64,000 nt of DNA from Paractinoplanes brasiliensis (GTDB taxonomy: Bacteria > Actinomycetota > Actinomycetes > Mycobacteriales > Micromonosporaceae): NCBI RefSeq assembly GCF_004362215.1, contig NZ_SNWR01000001.1, positions 7,050,001 to 7,114,000 on the forward strand, read 5' to 3'. Numbering within the stretch: the stretch's first letter is position 1; every line of letters begins with the position of its first letter. This document shows, piece after piece, positions 51,955 to 60,516 of the stretch. Position numbers and translations under genes: made by a program. The notes under the pieces were generated by a model. That model was not told the DNA's origin. It saw only the letters and a program-made list of their open reading frames with translations, and searched no databases.

Positions 51955-53292
51955 CTAGGCCTGGGTGGCGCGTTCCTTGGCCCGTGCCGCCCGGCGAGAT
52001 GTGAAGTAGGCTCGCGGACCCGCCAGCATGCCACGGCGGTTCGCCGAGAGCAGCTCCTGGGGGAAGTCTTCGCGGATGGTCGCAGTTCGGGCGGTGTCCT
52101 TGCCGGTCATGTCCTTCAACGCGCTCGGCGCCAGCCGCATCAGCGGGAAGATCAGGCCCGGTCGGCTGACCAGAAGGCTCGTGTACGCGGCCACCAGCCC
52201 CGTGCCGTAGCCCACCATCTGCTTGCGCAAACCCTCGAGGTCGCGCCGGTGGTAGTGCCGGGTGATCGCGGAGGGCTGATAGACGATCGTGCCCCCGGTC
52301 AGCAGCACCTGGGTGAAAGCGAGGGTGTCCTCGGAGCCCATGGCCGGGGTGCCGGCGCCGAGCGCGGTGTCGAACAGGCCGATCCGCTCGATCACGCCGG
52401 GCCGGAAGGTCATGTTCGCCCCGGTGCCGAACGGCGGCAGCGGGTAGAGCGGGCTCTGGATGTGCCGGGTGTGCGGGCCGAACACGTCCGGCTTGAACCC
52501 GCGGCCCTTGCTGTGCCCGCCGAACTGCTCGAACCAGATCTGCGCCTTGGTCTCGAGCTCGGCCGGCACGATCACGCCGGAGATCACGTCGGCCTCGGGG
52601 TGCTCGTGCAGGGCGCGGGCGACCTCGGCCAGCCAGTGCGGGTCGGCTTCCTCGTCGTCGTCGAGCCAGGCCAGGATCTCGCCCGGCGCGGCCTTGACGG
52701 CGGCGTTGCGGGCGAACGACAGACCGCCCTTGGGCTCGACCATGTAGTCGACCCGGCCGCGGGCGGCGGCGGCCCGTACGACCTGCGCGGTCGCGTCGGT
52801 GACTGGCGCGTTGTCGACGACCAGCACGCGGAACGCGGGGTACTCCTGGGCCAGCAGGCTGTCCAGGCACTTGGCCAGCTCGACCGGGTGCTCGCGGGTG
52901 CAGACCACGACGGTGATGTGCGGCGCGGTGGTGAGGACCGCGCGCCGCTCGGCCAGGAACTCGGGCTCGCTGGCCGGGTTGACGCCGTGCAGCGGCACCG
53001 GGCCGTCGCCGAGGCGAAGGCGGACGGCCTCGCCCAGCTCGGCCTCGACGGCCTGGGCCAGGTCGGCCGGGTGCAGGCCCGCCGCCGGGATGTCGAGCAG
53101 CAGGGCGCCCAGCGGCTCGGAGAAGAGCCGGACCAGCAGCCAGGCCTGCTCGGCGCGGCGGCCGTCGGGCTGCACGGCCGGGATCGTCGGCAGGGGCTGC
53201 GAGAGCTCGAGGTCGCGAACGATGCCGGGCAGTTCGGTGGCGGACGCGCTGCGCTGCGCCGGGATGACGCTGCGGCCGAGGTCGGCGCTCAT
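51955..53292 (-). CDS. Family 2 glycosyltransferase
   Basis: 445 aa. An N-terminal accessory region of about 125 residues is followed by the GT-A domain: ITVVVCTREHPVELAKCLDSL, FRVLVVDNAPV, the metal motif AWLDDDEEADPHWL and GSEDTLAFTQVLLTGG (ED acceptor-site motif), then HYHRRDLEGLRKQMVGYG. It adds a sugar from an NDP donor in the cytoplasm. Its ATG overlaps the previous gene's stop (ATGA). Confidence 0.9.
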   Translation of the reverse strand: MSADLGRSVIPAQRSASATELPGIVRDLELSQPLPTIPAVQPDGRRAEQAWLLVRLFSEPLGALLLDIPAAGLHPADLAQAVEAELGEAVRLRLGDGPVPLHGVNPASEPEFLAERRAVLTTAPHITVVVCTREHPVELAKCLDSLLAQEYPAFRVLVVDNAPVTDATAQVVRAAAARGRVDYMVEPKGGLSFARNAAVKAAPGEILAWLDDDEEADPHWLAEVARALHEHPEADVISGVIVPAELETKAQIWFEQFGGHSKGRGFKPDVFGPHTRHIQSPLYPLPPFGTGANMTFRPGVIERIGLFDTALGAGTPAMGSEDTLAFTQVLLTGGTIVYQPSAITRHYHRRDLEGLRKQMVGYGTGLVAAYTSLLVSRPGLIFPLMRLAPSALKDMTGKDTARTATIREDFPQELLSANRRGMLAGPRAYFTSRRAARAKERATQA

Positions 53293-54251
53293 CGGGCGGC
53301 CTCCAACTGGGACTTGGGGGCCCGCTTGGCGGCGATCGTCTCGACGACCCCGCCCCAGCCGGCCGCGGCCACGCCGGCGACGATGCCGCCGGCGCGCAGG
53401 AAGTTGTCGGCGCCCTTGCCGGTCAGGCCGGCGCCCAGGTTGCGCAGCGCGGCCTTGGGCAGCGACCACAGGTACGAACGCTCGGCGCCCAGCGTGTCGC
53501 GGTCGCCGCCGTCGTCGAGACCGGCCATCTGCACCTTGCCGCGGCCCTCGGCGTAGCACCGCTTGACGAACCACGGGAAGGTCGAACGGTTCGCCGGCAC
53601 CTCGTGCCGGATCGTCGCGCCCGGCACGTACATCCAGTGGCCGCCGGCGTGCGCGCTCATCCGCAGGCACAGCTCGGTGTCCTCGGGGCGGTTGCGGTCG
53701 CCCAGCTTGCCGAAGCCGACCCGGAAGCCGCCGACGGCGTCGAAGGTTTCGCGGCGTACGACCATGCTGGCCGACCACACGTTGCGGATCGGCGAGGTCT
53801 CGGTGGGCATGCCGGCGTACGAGCCGCCGACCGCCCACAGGAACTCCGCCGGCATCCAGCGTGGTTCCGGCCCTTCCCAGGCGGGGATGATGCCCCCGCC
53901 CGTGCCGACGACCCGGGGGTCGCTGAACGGCTGGACGAGCCGTTCCAGCCAGTCGGGGCCGGCCGTGATGTCGTCGTCCATGAAGGCGACGAGGGCGGTC
54001 TTCGCGTGGAAGGCGCCGGTGTTGCGGTTGCCGGAGACGCCCTTGGCGTAGGCGTTCTCGAGGACGGTCACCCCCGGCAGGTCCCGCTGGATGCGGCGGA
54101 ACAGGTCGGGGTTGTGATCGACGACCACGACGACCTCGGCCGGCTCGGGTTCCTGCGACCGGGCGCAGGCGACCGTCCGGACGAGCGAGGACCAGCGTTC
54201 CTCCGTGTGCGTCGGGATCACGATGGTCGTGTCGAGGGGGGTGGATTCCAC
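53289..54251 (-). CDS. Family 2 glycosyltransferase
   Basis: 320 aa. TTIVIPTHTEERWSSLVRTV, EVVVVVDHNPDLF, ALVAFMDDDITAGPDWL (DxD-type metal motif) and NRPEDTELCLRMS mark a GT2 enzyme; the C-terminus has a short hydrophobic stretch (AGGIVAGVAAAGWGGVV). GTG at 54251 follows AGGAG. It forms a translational pair with the downstream GT2. Confidence 0.9.
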   Translation of the reverse strand: MESTPLDTTIVIPTHTEERWSSLVRTVACARSQEPEPAEVVVVVDHNPDLFRRIQRDLPGVTVLENAYAKGVSGNRNTGAFHAKTALVAFMDDDITAGPDWLERLVQPFSDPRVVGTGGGIIPAWEGPEPRWMPAEFLWAVGGSYAGMPTETSPIRNVWSASMVVRRETFDAVGGFRVGFGKLGDRNRPEDTELCLRMSAHAGGHWMYVPGATIRHEVPANRSTFPWFVKRCYAEGRGKVQMAGLDDGGDRDTLGAERSYLWSLPKAALRNLGAGLTGKGADNFLRAGGIVAGVAAAGWGGVVETIAAKRAPKSQLEAAR

Positions 54252-54297
54252 GGGAGCGTCTCCTGAAGCGAGGGGTGGGGACGGGTCGCGGGTCCGG

Positions 54298-55224
54298 TCA
54301 GCTCAGCGGCTTGATGTCGGTGCTCACGGCGCCGACCTCGTCGCCCACGCGGGGAGCCGGCGCGGGCGCTTCCGGGGTGTGCGCGGGACCGTGGGCCCGG
54401 CTGCCCGGCTGCTGGTGCACGATGACGCCACCCGGGCGGCGCTCGCCCTTGCGCTTCTGGCTGCGCATGCGGCCGTACTCGCTGAAGATGGTGCGCAGCA
54501 CGCGGAAGCCGTCGCGGAAGGTGTTGAGGTTGGTCTCGCCGTGGATGCGGCGGTGCTCGATGCTGCCGACCTCGCCGACCTTCATCCCGTCGACAGCGGC
54601 CCGGATGTTGATCATGGTTTCGATCTCGAAGCCGTCGCCCCAGTGCTTGGTGCCGTCGGTCTTCTTGGGCAGCCGGGTGTCGGGCAGGTCGAGCACCGGC
54701 ACGACCGTGCGCCAGAACGCGTTGTAGCCGTAGCAGAGGTCGGTGAACTTCGTCCCGAACAGGACGTTGACCACCAGGTTGAGACCGTCGTTGCCGAGCT
54801 TGCGCAGCTTGGTGATGTCGTGGCTGTGGCCGCCGTGGTTGAACCGGCTGCCCTTCACGAAGTCGGCGCCGTCGACCAGCTTCTGCACGAACAGCGGGAT
54901 CTCGGCCGGGTCGGTCGAGCCATCGGCATCGATCATCACGATGATGTCGCCCGTGCAGGCGGCGAAACCGCAGGCGAGGGCGTTGCCCTTGCCGGTGCGG
55001 GTCTGGTGCACCACGACGACGTCGGGGCGCAGCTCACGCGCGACCTCGACGGTCCGGTCCTTCGAGCCGCCGTCGACCAGAACCACCTCGTCGATGTTCG
55101 CCGGCAGCTTGGCGAACACGTGCGGGAGGTTGCGCTCCTCGTTGAGGGTCGGAATCACCACGCTCACGGTCGGTGACGTTCCTCCGTCACCCCTCGTGTT
55201 CATGGCGGGCGTCGAAAACTCCAT
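54298..55224 (-). CDS. GtrB/DPM1-like family 2 glycosyltransferase
   Basis: 308 aa. VSVVIPTLNEERNLPHVFAKL, EVVLVDGGSKDRTVEVA, GDIIVMIDADGSTDPAEI and GSRFNHGGHSHDITKLRKLG match polyprenyl-phosphate sugar synthases without the C-terminal membrane helices. It probably charges undecaprenyl phosphate with a sugar, giving the donor used by the large membrane protein. ATG at 55224 has GGAAGGGA upstream. It is the first gene of this leftward cluster. Confidence 0.88.
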   Translation of the reverse strand: MEFSTPAMNTRGDGGTSPTVSVVIPTLNEERNLPHVFAKLPANIDEVVLVDGGSKDRTVEVARELRPDVVVVHQTRTGKGNALACGFAACTGDIIVMIDADGSTDPAEIPLFVQKLVDGADFVKGSRFNHGGHSHDITKLRKLGNDGLNLVVNVLFGTKFTDLCYGYNAFWRTVVPVLDLPDTRLPKKTDGTKHWGDGFEIETMINIRAAVDGMKVGEVGSIEHRRIHGETNLNTFRDGFRVLRTIFSEYGRMRSQKRKGERRPGGVIVHQQPGSRAHGPAHTPEAPAPAPRVGDEVGAVSTDIKPLS

Positions 55225-55727
55225 GTCGGTCCCTTCCCGGGGCGGCAAAGCGGTTCGATCGGCAGATCTGGCGGCAAGAAGCGTAGGGCTTTCGCTTCTG
55301 TCGACCAACGTAGCAAGCCGCTACGATGCGTCAACTGTCCGAAAAGACAGCGTAGGGGCGGCTGGGAGGATCATTCTCTCCAACCGGATGACCGCAGTGT
55401 ATTCACACGGCTAACTGCGCACGATTTTCGTCACATCGTTACCACTGGTAACGGACATTCCACGCCTATATTGGCGTGTCACCCATGAAGGCGACAAGTG
55501 CCTCATAGGTACGGTTGGATGGGTGGAATCGGTCATGACGGAGATGCCGGATTACCGGCTGTGAATCACCTCACCGAATACGGGCATTACTGAGCGTATG
55601 GGGACGGTTGCAGTTCGGTTGCCGGGCCATCGACGGGTCGCTAAGTCCTGAGCTGGGTAAGTATCGATCAGGACGTAATTCGGCCGCGCCCCCGTAGCCT
55701 TCGGGCCGCCTTACCGTTGGTGAGACG
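55225..55727. other. AT-richer intergenic region with palindromes
   Basis: Clearly lower GC than the flanks. It holds CGTTACC/GGTAACG (55437-55453, 3-base centre), a likely operator; TATATT at 55467-55472, a possible -10; CTGTC/GACAG around 55337; and GTCCTGA/TCAGGAC (55645-55674), a stem with a 16-base loop. It must carry the promoters for the leftward glycosyltransferases and for the rightward genes. No protein gene is evident in it. Confidence 0.5.
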
Positions 55728-55877
55728 ATGAACGCTGATGAAGCCCAGTGTGTTTGCGGGCATGCGCAGAGTGCCCATGAGCACTACCGGTCAGGAACTG
55801 AGTGCGGTCTGTGCGGACCCGAGCGGTGCCCCCGATTCCGGAAGGCCGCGTGGTGGCGCCGGCTGCTGACCCGATGA
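55728..55877 (+). CDS. 49-aa Cys/His-rich protein, likely zinc-binding
   Basis: ATG 55728 to TGA 55877. The peptide starts MNADEAQCVCGH, continues with SAHEHYRSGTECGLCG and PERCPRFRK and ends with a basic tail. It has CxCGH, HxH, CxxC and a further Cys: enough ligands for one or two zinc ions. It is too short for routine ORF filters. Weak ribosome site (GGTGAGA). Short CxCGH...CxxC proteins occur in actinomycetes, but I know of no function. Codon use is less GC-biased than the neighbours. Confidence 0.65.
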   Translation: MNADEAQCVCGHAQSAHEHYRSGTECGLCGPERCPRFRKAAWWRRLLTR

Positions 55878-55977
55878 CGGGACAGGTGCGCGAATACCTA
55901 CTAGATCTGTAGGGTAAGTCTCACTTCGAGCGAGAACTCGCAGCTCCGCGACGTCTCCGCACGACAGGAGGACTTAT

Positions 55978-56913
55978 ATGGCACTTCCCGACTTCCTGAT
56001 CGCCGGCGTGCCGAAGGCCGGCACGACCGCGCTGCACGCGGCGCTCGCAGGTCATCCCGAGCTCTTCCTGCCCTCGGTCAAGGAGCCCAAGTTCTTCCTG
56101 TCGGACGGACCGCCGCCTGCCCGCGGCGGTCCCGGCGACGTGCAGACCTATCAGGAACACGTCTGGCGGCAATCCGACTACGAGGCGCTGTTCGACCCGG
56201 CCCCGGCCGGCGCCCTGCTCGGCGAGGCGACCCCGTTCTATCTGCACGATCTCGGCGCCCACGCCCGGATCAAGGCGCTCATCCCGTCGGCCCGGCTGAT
56301 CCTGCTGCTGCGCGACCCGGTCGACCGGGCCCACTCGAACTGGACGCACCTGTGGAACGCGGGGCTCGAGCCCGAGGCCGACTTCCTCACCGCCTGCCGG
56401 GCCGAGCCGCGGCGCGTGGCGGCCGGCTGGGCCGCGTTCTGGCACTACGTGGGCCTGGGCCGGTACGGCGAGCAGGTGCGCCACCTGTACGAGCACTTCC
56501 CGCGCGAGCAGGTGCTGCTGATGCGGTACAAGGAGCTCAAGGATCAGCCCGCCGCCGCCCTCGACCGCGTCTGCGAGTTCCTCGGCGTCGCGGCCGGGGT
56601 TCTGACCGCCGTCCCGCGGGAGAACGTGAACAGTCACGTCGTCGAGCACAACGGCGTGAACCAGGTTCTGCGCTTTCTCCTGCGCGGCGGGGGTACTTTC
56701 GGGCACCGGTTCCCGGTTCCGCTGCGGCTGGCCGCCCGGGGGCCGCTGCTCACCCTGCTGCACCGCAGGCGTGGCGCTCGCCCGGTCACCACGCCCGAGG
56801 AGCGGGCCGCGCTGATGCCGCTGTTCGCCGACGACATCGCTCTGCTGACCGAGGTGACGGGAGAGTCGTACGACGACTGGCTCTCGATCGACCGACACGC
56901 CGCGGCGACCTAA
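55978..56913 (+). CDS. PAPS-dependent sulfotransferase
   Basis: 311 aa. FLIAGVPKAGTTALHAAL is the 5'-phosphosulfate loop, LILLLRDPVDRAHSNW the 3'-phosphate motif, and FLPSVKEPKFFLS and FPREQVLLMRYKEL follow the heparan-sulfate N-sulfotransferase-like family. It transfers sulfate from PAPS to a sugar or lipid, here probably the glycan of this locus. AGGAGGA precedes the ATG. A short inverted repeat CCTAC/GTAGG (55897-55913) lies in its leader. Confidence 0.9.
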   Translation: MALPDFLIAGVPKAGTTALHAALAGHPELFLPSVKEPKFFLSDGPPPARGGPGDVQTYQEHVWRQSDYEALFDPAPAGALLGEATPFYLHDLGAHARIKALIPSARLILLLRDPVDRAHSNWTHLWNAGLEPEADFLTACRAEPRRVAAGWAAFWHYVGLGRYGEQVRHLYEHFPREQVLLMRYKELKDQPAAALDRVCEFLGVAAGVLTAVPRENVNSHVVEHNGVNQVLRFLLRGGGTFGHRFPVPLRLAARGPLLTLLHRRRGARPVTTPEERAALMPLFADDIALLTEVTGESYDDWLSIDRHAAAT

Positions 56914-56994
56914 TCCCCACTTTCCCCATAGATATTGCACACTTGTGCCGTTACTGTTCGCACGTCGTTCGTGCCGACTCGACGAGGAGCCGCC

Positions 56995-57906
56995 TTGACC
57001 ACGGGAACCTTCACCCTGCCGTTGCCGCGCTGGGACGACTCCACCGTCGTGGTCGACCCACCCGGCGACGAGCCCGGCGCCTGGTCGGGCGCGCCCAGCT
57101 CGATCGTCGCCGACGGCCACGTCTACCTGGCGTACCGCCTGCGTCTGCCGATCGGCGAGGGTCGCGGCATCGCCAACGTGGTGGCCCGCTCGTCCGACGG
57201 CGTGAGGTTCGAGACCGTCGCCGAGGTGACCAAGGAGCAGTTCGGCGCCGAGTCGCTGGAACGGCCCGCCCTGGTGCGCACGGACGACGGCCGCTGGCGG
57301 CTCTACATCAGCGCGGCCACCCCCGGCACCAAGCACTGGCGGGTCGAGCTGCTCGAGGCGGCGACGCCCGAGGGCCTGGCCACGGCCGTGCCGCGGGTGG
57401 TGCTGGCCGGTGACGAGACGGCCGGCGTCAAGGACCCGGTGCTGCACCACGACGCGTACGGGTGGCACCTGTGGGCCTCGGTGCACCCGCTGGAGAGCTG
57501 GGACGACGCCGACCGCATGACCACCGGGTACGCCACCGGCCCGGACGGCGTGCACTGGACGTGGCGCGGCACGGTGCTCGCGCCCCGGCCGGGGGAGTGG
57601 GACGCCCGCGGCGTACGGGTGTCGTCGGTGCAGGTCGACGGCGACGAGATCAGCGTCGCCTACGACGGCCGCGCGACCGCCGGGGAGAACTGGGAGGAGC
57701 GCACCGGCGTGGCCCGCGGCAAGCGCCTGGCCGACGGCAGCTTCGGCGAGCTCACCGCCGAGGCCCGCGAGCCGCTGGGCAGCCCGTACGCCCCCAACGG
57801 CCTGCGCTACCTCAGCCTGATCACGCTGCCCGGCGGCCGCCGGCGGATCTACTACGAGGCCACCCGGGCCGACGGCGCACACGACCTGCGCACGGAGCTG
57901 ATCTGA
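56995..57906 (+). CDS. GH43-like five-bladed beta-propeller protein
   Basis: 303 aa from TTG 56995, chosen because GAGGAG lies 5 bases upstream. Blades start with SSIVADGHVYLAYRLR, RPALVRTDDGRWRLYISAA, VKDPVLHHDAYGWHLWAS, VSSVQVDGDEISVAYDGRA. These are typical of furanosidase-type propellers (GH43/62/68/130 clans), and acid residues are at the starts of blades. No signal peptide, so the substrate may be inside the cell. Specificity unknown. Confidence 0.75.
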   Translation: MTTGTFTLPLPRWDDSTVVVDPPGDEPGAWSGAPSSIVADGHVYLAYRLRLPIGEGRGIANVVARSSDGVRFETVAEVTKEQFGAESLERPALVRTDDGRWRLYISAATPGTKHWRVELLEAATPEGLATAVPRVVLAGDETAGVKDPVLHHDAYGWHLWASVHPLESWDDADRMTTGYATGPDGVHWTWRGTVLAPRPGEWDARGVRVSSVQVDGDEISVAYDGRATAGENWEERTGVARGKRLADGSFGELTAEAREPLGSPYAPNGLRYLSLITLPGGRRRIYYEATRADGAHDLRTELI

Positions 57907-58036
57907 CGCGTTACCGCAGGTAGCCGGCGATGTTAGCGTAATCACGATTGCCGGGGCCGGACGCCTGGGGATCGACCGTGCTCGTCTAGCTTGGCAACCG
58001 ACGCCAGGTGTTCGCGGTAAACGGCAGCACCGTCGG

Positions 58037-58071
58037 TGGCGGAGTCCCTCCCACAAGGAGCGGCTCCGCCA
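58037..58071. terminator. Hairpin between the propeller gene and the receiver gene
   Basis: GGCGGAG (58038-58044) pairs CTCCGCC (58064-58070), extended by one T-A pair, with an inner CTCC/GGAG. It may end transcription from 57906 or act in the leader of the gene at 58194. No U-run. Confidence 0.4.
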
Positions 58072-58193
58072 TTCTCATCCGCGGGATCAACCGGCCTGCA
58101 CCCGTCGTGCACCCCGTGATCTCCTGGAACCTCCCCGGCTGCCGCCGATGATGCCCTTCGACACAGACCACGAGGGTTCAGGAGCGAGAGCAC

Positions 58194-58661
58194 ATGGTCG
58201 GAGCAGCGGTTTCCATCATTCCCACGGTCATGGCGCCCGCAGCCGGCCACTCCGCGCCCGTCGCGGACTGGGTGACCGGCATCACCGAGCCGACCGTCCT
58301 GGTCGCCGACGACGACGTGGACGTACGGGATCTGATCACCTCGAAGCTGGTCGCGGCCGGCTACCGGGTGATCACGGCCGAGGACGGGGCCTCCGCGCTG
58401 CGCCAGGTGGTCACCGAGCAGCCCGACATGGTGATCCTCGACGTGTCGATGCCCGGCCTCGACGGCCTCAGCGTCTGCTACGAGCTGCACTCCTCGGCCG
58501 ACACCGCGCAGATCCCCGTGCTCATGCTCAGCGGCCACTCCCGCCAGGTCGACATCGACCTCGGCCTGACCGTCGGCGCCGACGACTACCTGGTCAAGCC
58601 GTTCAACCCGGCCGAGCTGGTCCGTCGGGTCCGCTGGCTCCTGCTGGCCAACGAGGACTGA
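58194..58661 (+). CDS. Single-domain response regulator
   Basis: 155 aa. Receiver domain at about 33-150: VLVADDDVDVRDL (acidic D40/D41), the phospho-acceptor Asp83 in VILDVSMPGLDG, Ser113 in VLMLSGHS and Lys135 in YLVKPFNPAEL. The first 30 residues are hydrophobic and Pro/Ala-rich. No output domain follows, so it passes phosphate on or acts through protein contacts. The last 59 bp overlap the 3' end of the convergent M20 gene. Confidence 0.9.
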   Translation: MVGAAVSIIPTVMAPAAGHSAPVADWVTGITEPTVLVADDDVDVRDLITSKLVAAGYRVITAEDGASALRQVVTEQPDMVILDVSMPGLDGLSVCYELHSSADTAQIPVLMLSGHSRQVDIDLGLTVGADDYLVKPFNPAELVRRVRWLLLANED

Positions 58662-59745
58662 GGCTCCGCAGGAAGAGACCCAAGGCCTTCCCGTACGGGA
58701 TGAGCGTCGTCAGGTCGGCATACTCGCTCGCCCCGTGCTGCCCGTCCCCGCCCGGCCCGAAGATCACCGCGTCCACGCCGGCCGCCGTGTAATGCCGGCC
58801 GTCGGCGGCGCCGTGCTTGGCCAGCAGCGTGCCCGCGAACCCGGCGTCGCGCGCGGCCTGCCGCAACAGCTTGACCTCCACGCTCCGAGGGTCGGCGTGA
58901 TGGGGGTGGCCCAGCGCCTCGACCTGGGCCGTCACGCCCGTGAGCTCGCCGAGCCGGGCCTCGATCCGCTCCGCGCTGCGCCAGTCGTCGTCACCGGCCG
59001 GGAAGCGGATGTCCAGCCACGCGCTCGCCGCGTCAGGCACCTGGTTGACGGCGGCATTCGGCGTGTCCACGCGGGCCACGTTCACCGTCGTGCGCCACAC
59101 CTCAGTGTCCGGAACCGGATAGCGGCGCAGCAGCGCGTTGATCGCCTCGACGACTCTGACCAGCGCATTCTCGCCGAGCCACGGGTACGCCGCGTGGGCC
59201 GCCCGCCCCTTCGCGGTGAGCCGCACGTGAGCAAGCCCGCGCGACTCGTTCACCACCCGCAGCCCGCTCTGCTCGCCGATGACCACAAAATCGGCCCGTA
59301 CGCCCTGGGCGATCTGATGGGCTGTCCCGTCGGCGCCGCCCACCTCCTCGTCGGTGACCAGCTGCAGGGCGACCGGAACGTCGAGCGTGGGCGCCAGCCG
59401 CCGGAACACATCGGCCATGACCAGCGCCGCGACCTTCATGTCCTGCGCGCCGCGGCCGTAGAGGCGGTCGCCCTCGACCCGCGGCACGAACTGCTCGGGC
59501 AGCGCCGGAACGACGTCGAGGTGGGCGTTGAGAACGACCCGGAAGTGTTCGTCCCCCGGCCGGTGCACGAGAGCGCTGGGCTTGCCGTTCGACAGGAACC
59601 TCCGTACGGCGAACCTGGGCCCCACCTCGTCGAGCACGAACTCGAGTGCCCGCCGCAGCTCATCCGGCCGCTCCGACGTGGACGGCATCGCGATCAGGTC
59701 GCAGGCCCGCCCCACCAGCCGCCGCAGGTCGACCCCATGATCCAC
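58603..59745 (-). CDS. M20-family metallopeptidase/deacylase (ArgE/DapE-like)
   Basis: 380 aa. The zinc ligands are visible: His in VVLNAHLDVVP, Asp in GRGAQDMKV, Glu-Glu in LVTDEEVGG, Glu-type position in IGEQSGL and the last His in PGGDGQHGASEY. The dimerisation domain lies in the middle (VRLTAKGRAAHAAYPW). It removes an acyl group or a residue from a small peptide; substrate unknown. GTG start at 59745. Confidence 0.88.
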   Translation of the reverse strand: MDHGVDLRRLVGRACDLIAMPSTSERPDELRRALEFVLDEVGPRFAVRRFLSNGKPSALVHRPGDEHFRVVLNAHLDVVPALPEQFVPRVEGDRLYGRGAQDMKVAALVMADVFRRLAPTLDVPVALQLVTDEEVGGADGTAHQIAQGVRADFVVIGEQSGLRVVNESRGLAHVRLTAKGRAAHAAYPWLGENALVRVVEAINALLRRYPVPDTEVWRTTVNVARVDTPNAAVNQVPDAASAWLDIRFPAGDDDWRSAERIEARLGELTGVTAQVEALGHPHHADPRSVEVKLLRQAARDAGFAGTLLAKHGAADGRHYTAAGVDAVIFGPGGDGQHGASEYADLTTLIPYGKALGLFLRSLSPRWPAGASGPDGPARPG

Positions 59746-60516
59746 CGTTTACGCCTCTCAGCCGGGCCCACCCTCCCCGGGGGCCACCACCACCGTAAGG
59801 GCTGTCAAGCCGACCCTGGCGCGTTGTCCACACGCAGCATCCCACGCCTGCGAACGCCCGATGAGTTATCCACAGGCGGCTTCGCGGAACCGTCCCCAGC
59901 GGAGAGGACGACGACGGCGGTCTGCCGGGCGCCGGGGCCGGTTCGAGGTGGATGTCGGCGCTGGTCAGCTCGATGGGTGCGCTCCCATCCGAGGCGGGGC
60001 GAGGGGCGGGGCGAGGGGCGGGGCGAGGGCGGGGCGAGGGGCGCGGCGAGGGCGGGGCGAGGGCGGGGCACTGTGGGGCGGGTTCGGCCTGTATGCTCGC
60101 TCGCGACCTAATTGGGGAGGTCGAGCGGCCGGCGCCGGATCGATGAGTCCCGCGTGTATATCGCCGTGTATTCCGAACGTAATCTCCTGGCAACAATCGG
60201 TCAGATCCACAAGCGATCGAAATCCCGTGCCGGGGAAGTGGCACTTAATGTGCGGTTAATTCTCGGCATAATGTTGCGCCGTCAAGAAAATGTCGGACGG
60301 CGGGTAATCGGAACGGCCGTGGGGCTCGTCACGTTCCGTGGTGGCCGAACACGGAACGTGAGACGCCGTGACTCCTTGGTGTCGTCATTGGACCGCACGC
60401 CCTCACGATGACGGCGTGCGATCCGCACAGGGGGCAACACGCGGTGTGTGAGGGGTGGTAAACGAGCCGTCCATCGAGGGGCAGAAGCGCGGCGGGACCC
60501 GTGATAGACATGCGCA
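59746..60516. other. Long intergenic region: DnaA boxes, G-rich repeat, two strong hairpins
   Basis: TTGTCCACA (59824-59832) and TTATCCACA (59866-59874) are two perfect DnaA-box consensus matches, same strand, 42 bp apart. A GGGGCGAG-type array lies at 59990-60070. From 60130 to 60290 the DNA is notably AT-rich. A 12-bp perfect inverted repeat (60329-60340, 60350-60361; TCACGTTCCGTG/CACGGAACGTGA) and an 8-bp one (60394-60401, 60413-60420) follow. No convincing gene; a 99-codon frame at 60112 lacks a ribosome site and codon bias. Confidence 0.6.
59990..60070. repeat. G-rich short-period tandem repeat
   Basis: About eight units of 8-10 bp of GCGAGGGGCGGG or GCGAGGGCGGG type in 80 bp. It sits in noncoding DNA and resembles the other arrays in base content. 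Confidence 0.85.

Noticed and set aside
49758..52004. A 748-codon plus-strand frame opposite the large membrane protein
   Set aside because: It is Gly/Arg/Asp/Gln-rich with no domain; the minus strand has a terminator, ribosome site and membrane helices.
57907..58193. c-di-AMP (ydaO) or other riboswitch before the receiver gene
   Set aside because: A GGCGGAG/CTCCGCC hairpin is present, but the required consensus elements were not found on either strand.
59824..59874. Replication origin
   Set aside because: Only two DnaA boxes and no dnaA, dnaN, rpmH or parAB genes nearby.
60112..60411. A 99-codon ORF between the M20 gene and the TetR-GNAT gene
   Set aside because: No ribosome site, poor GC at third positions, and it ends within two hairpins.
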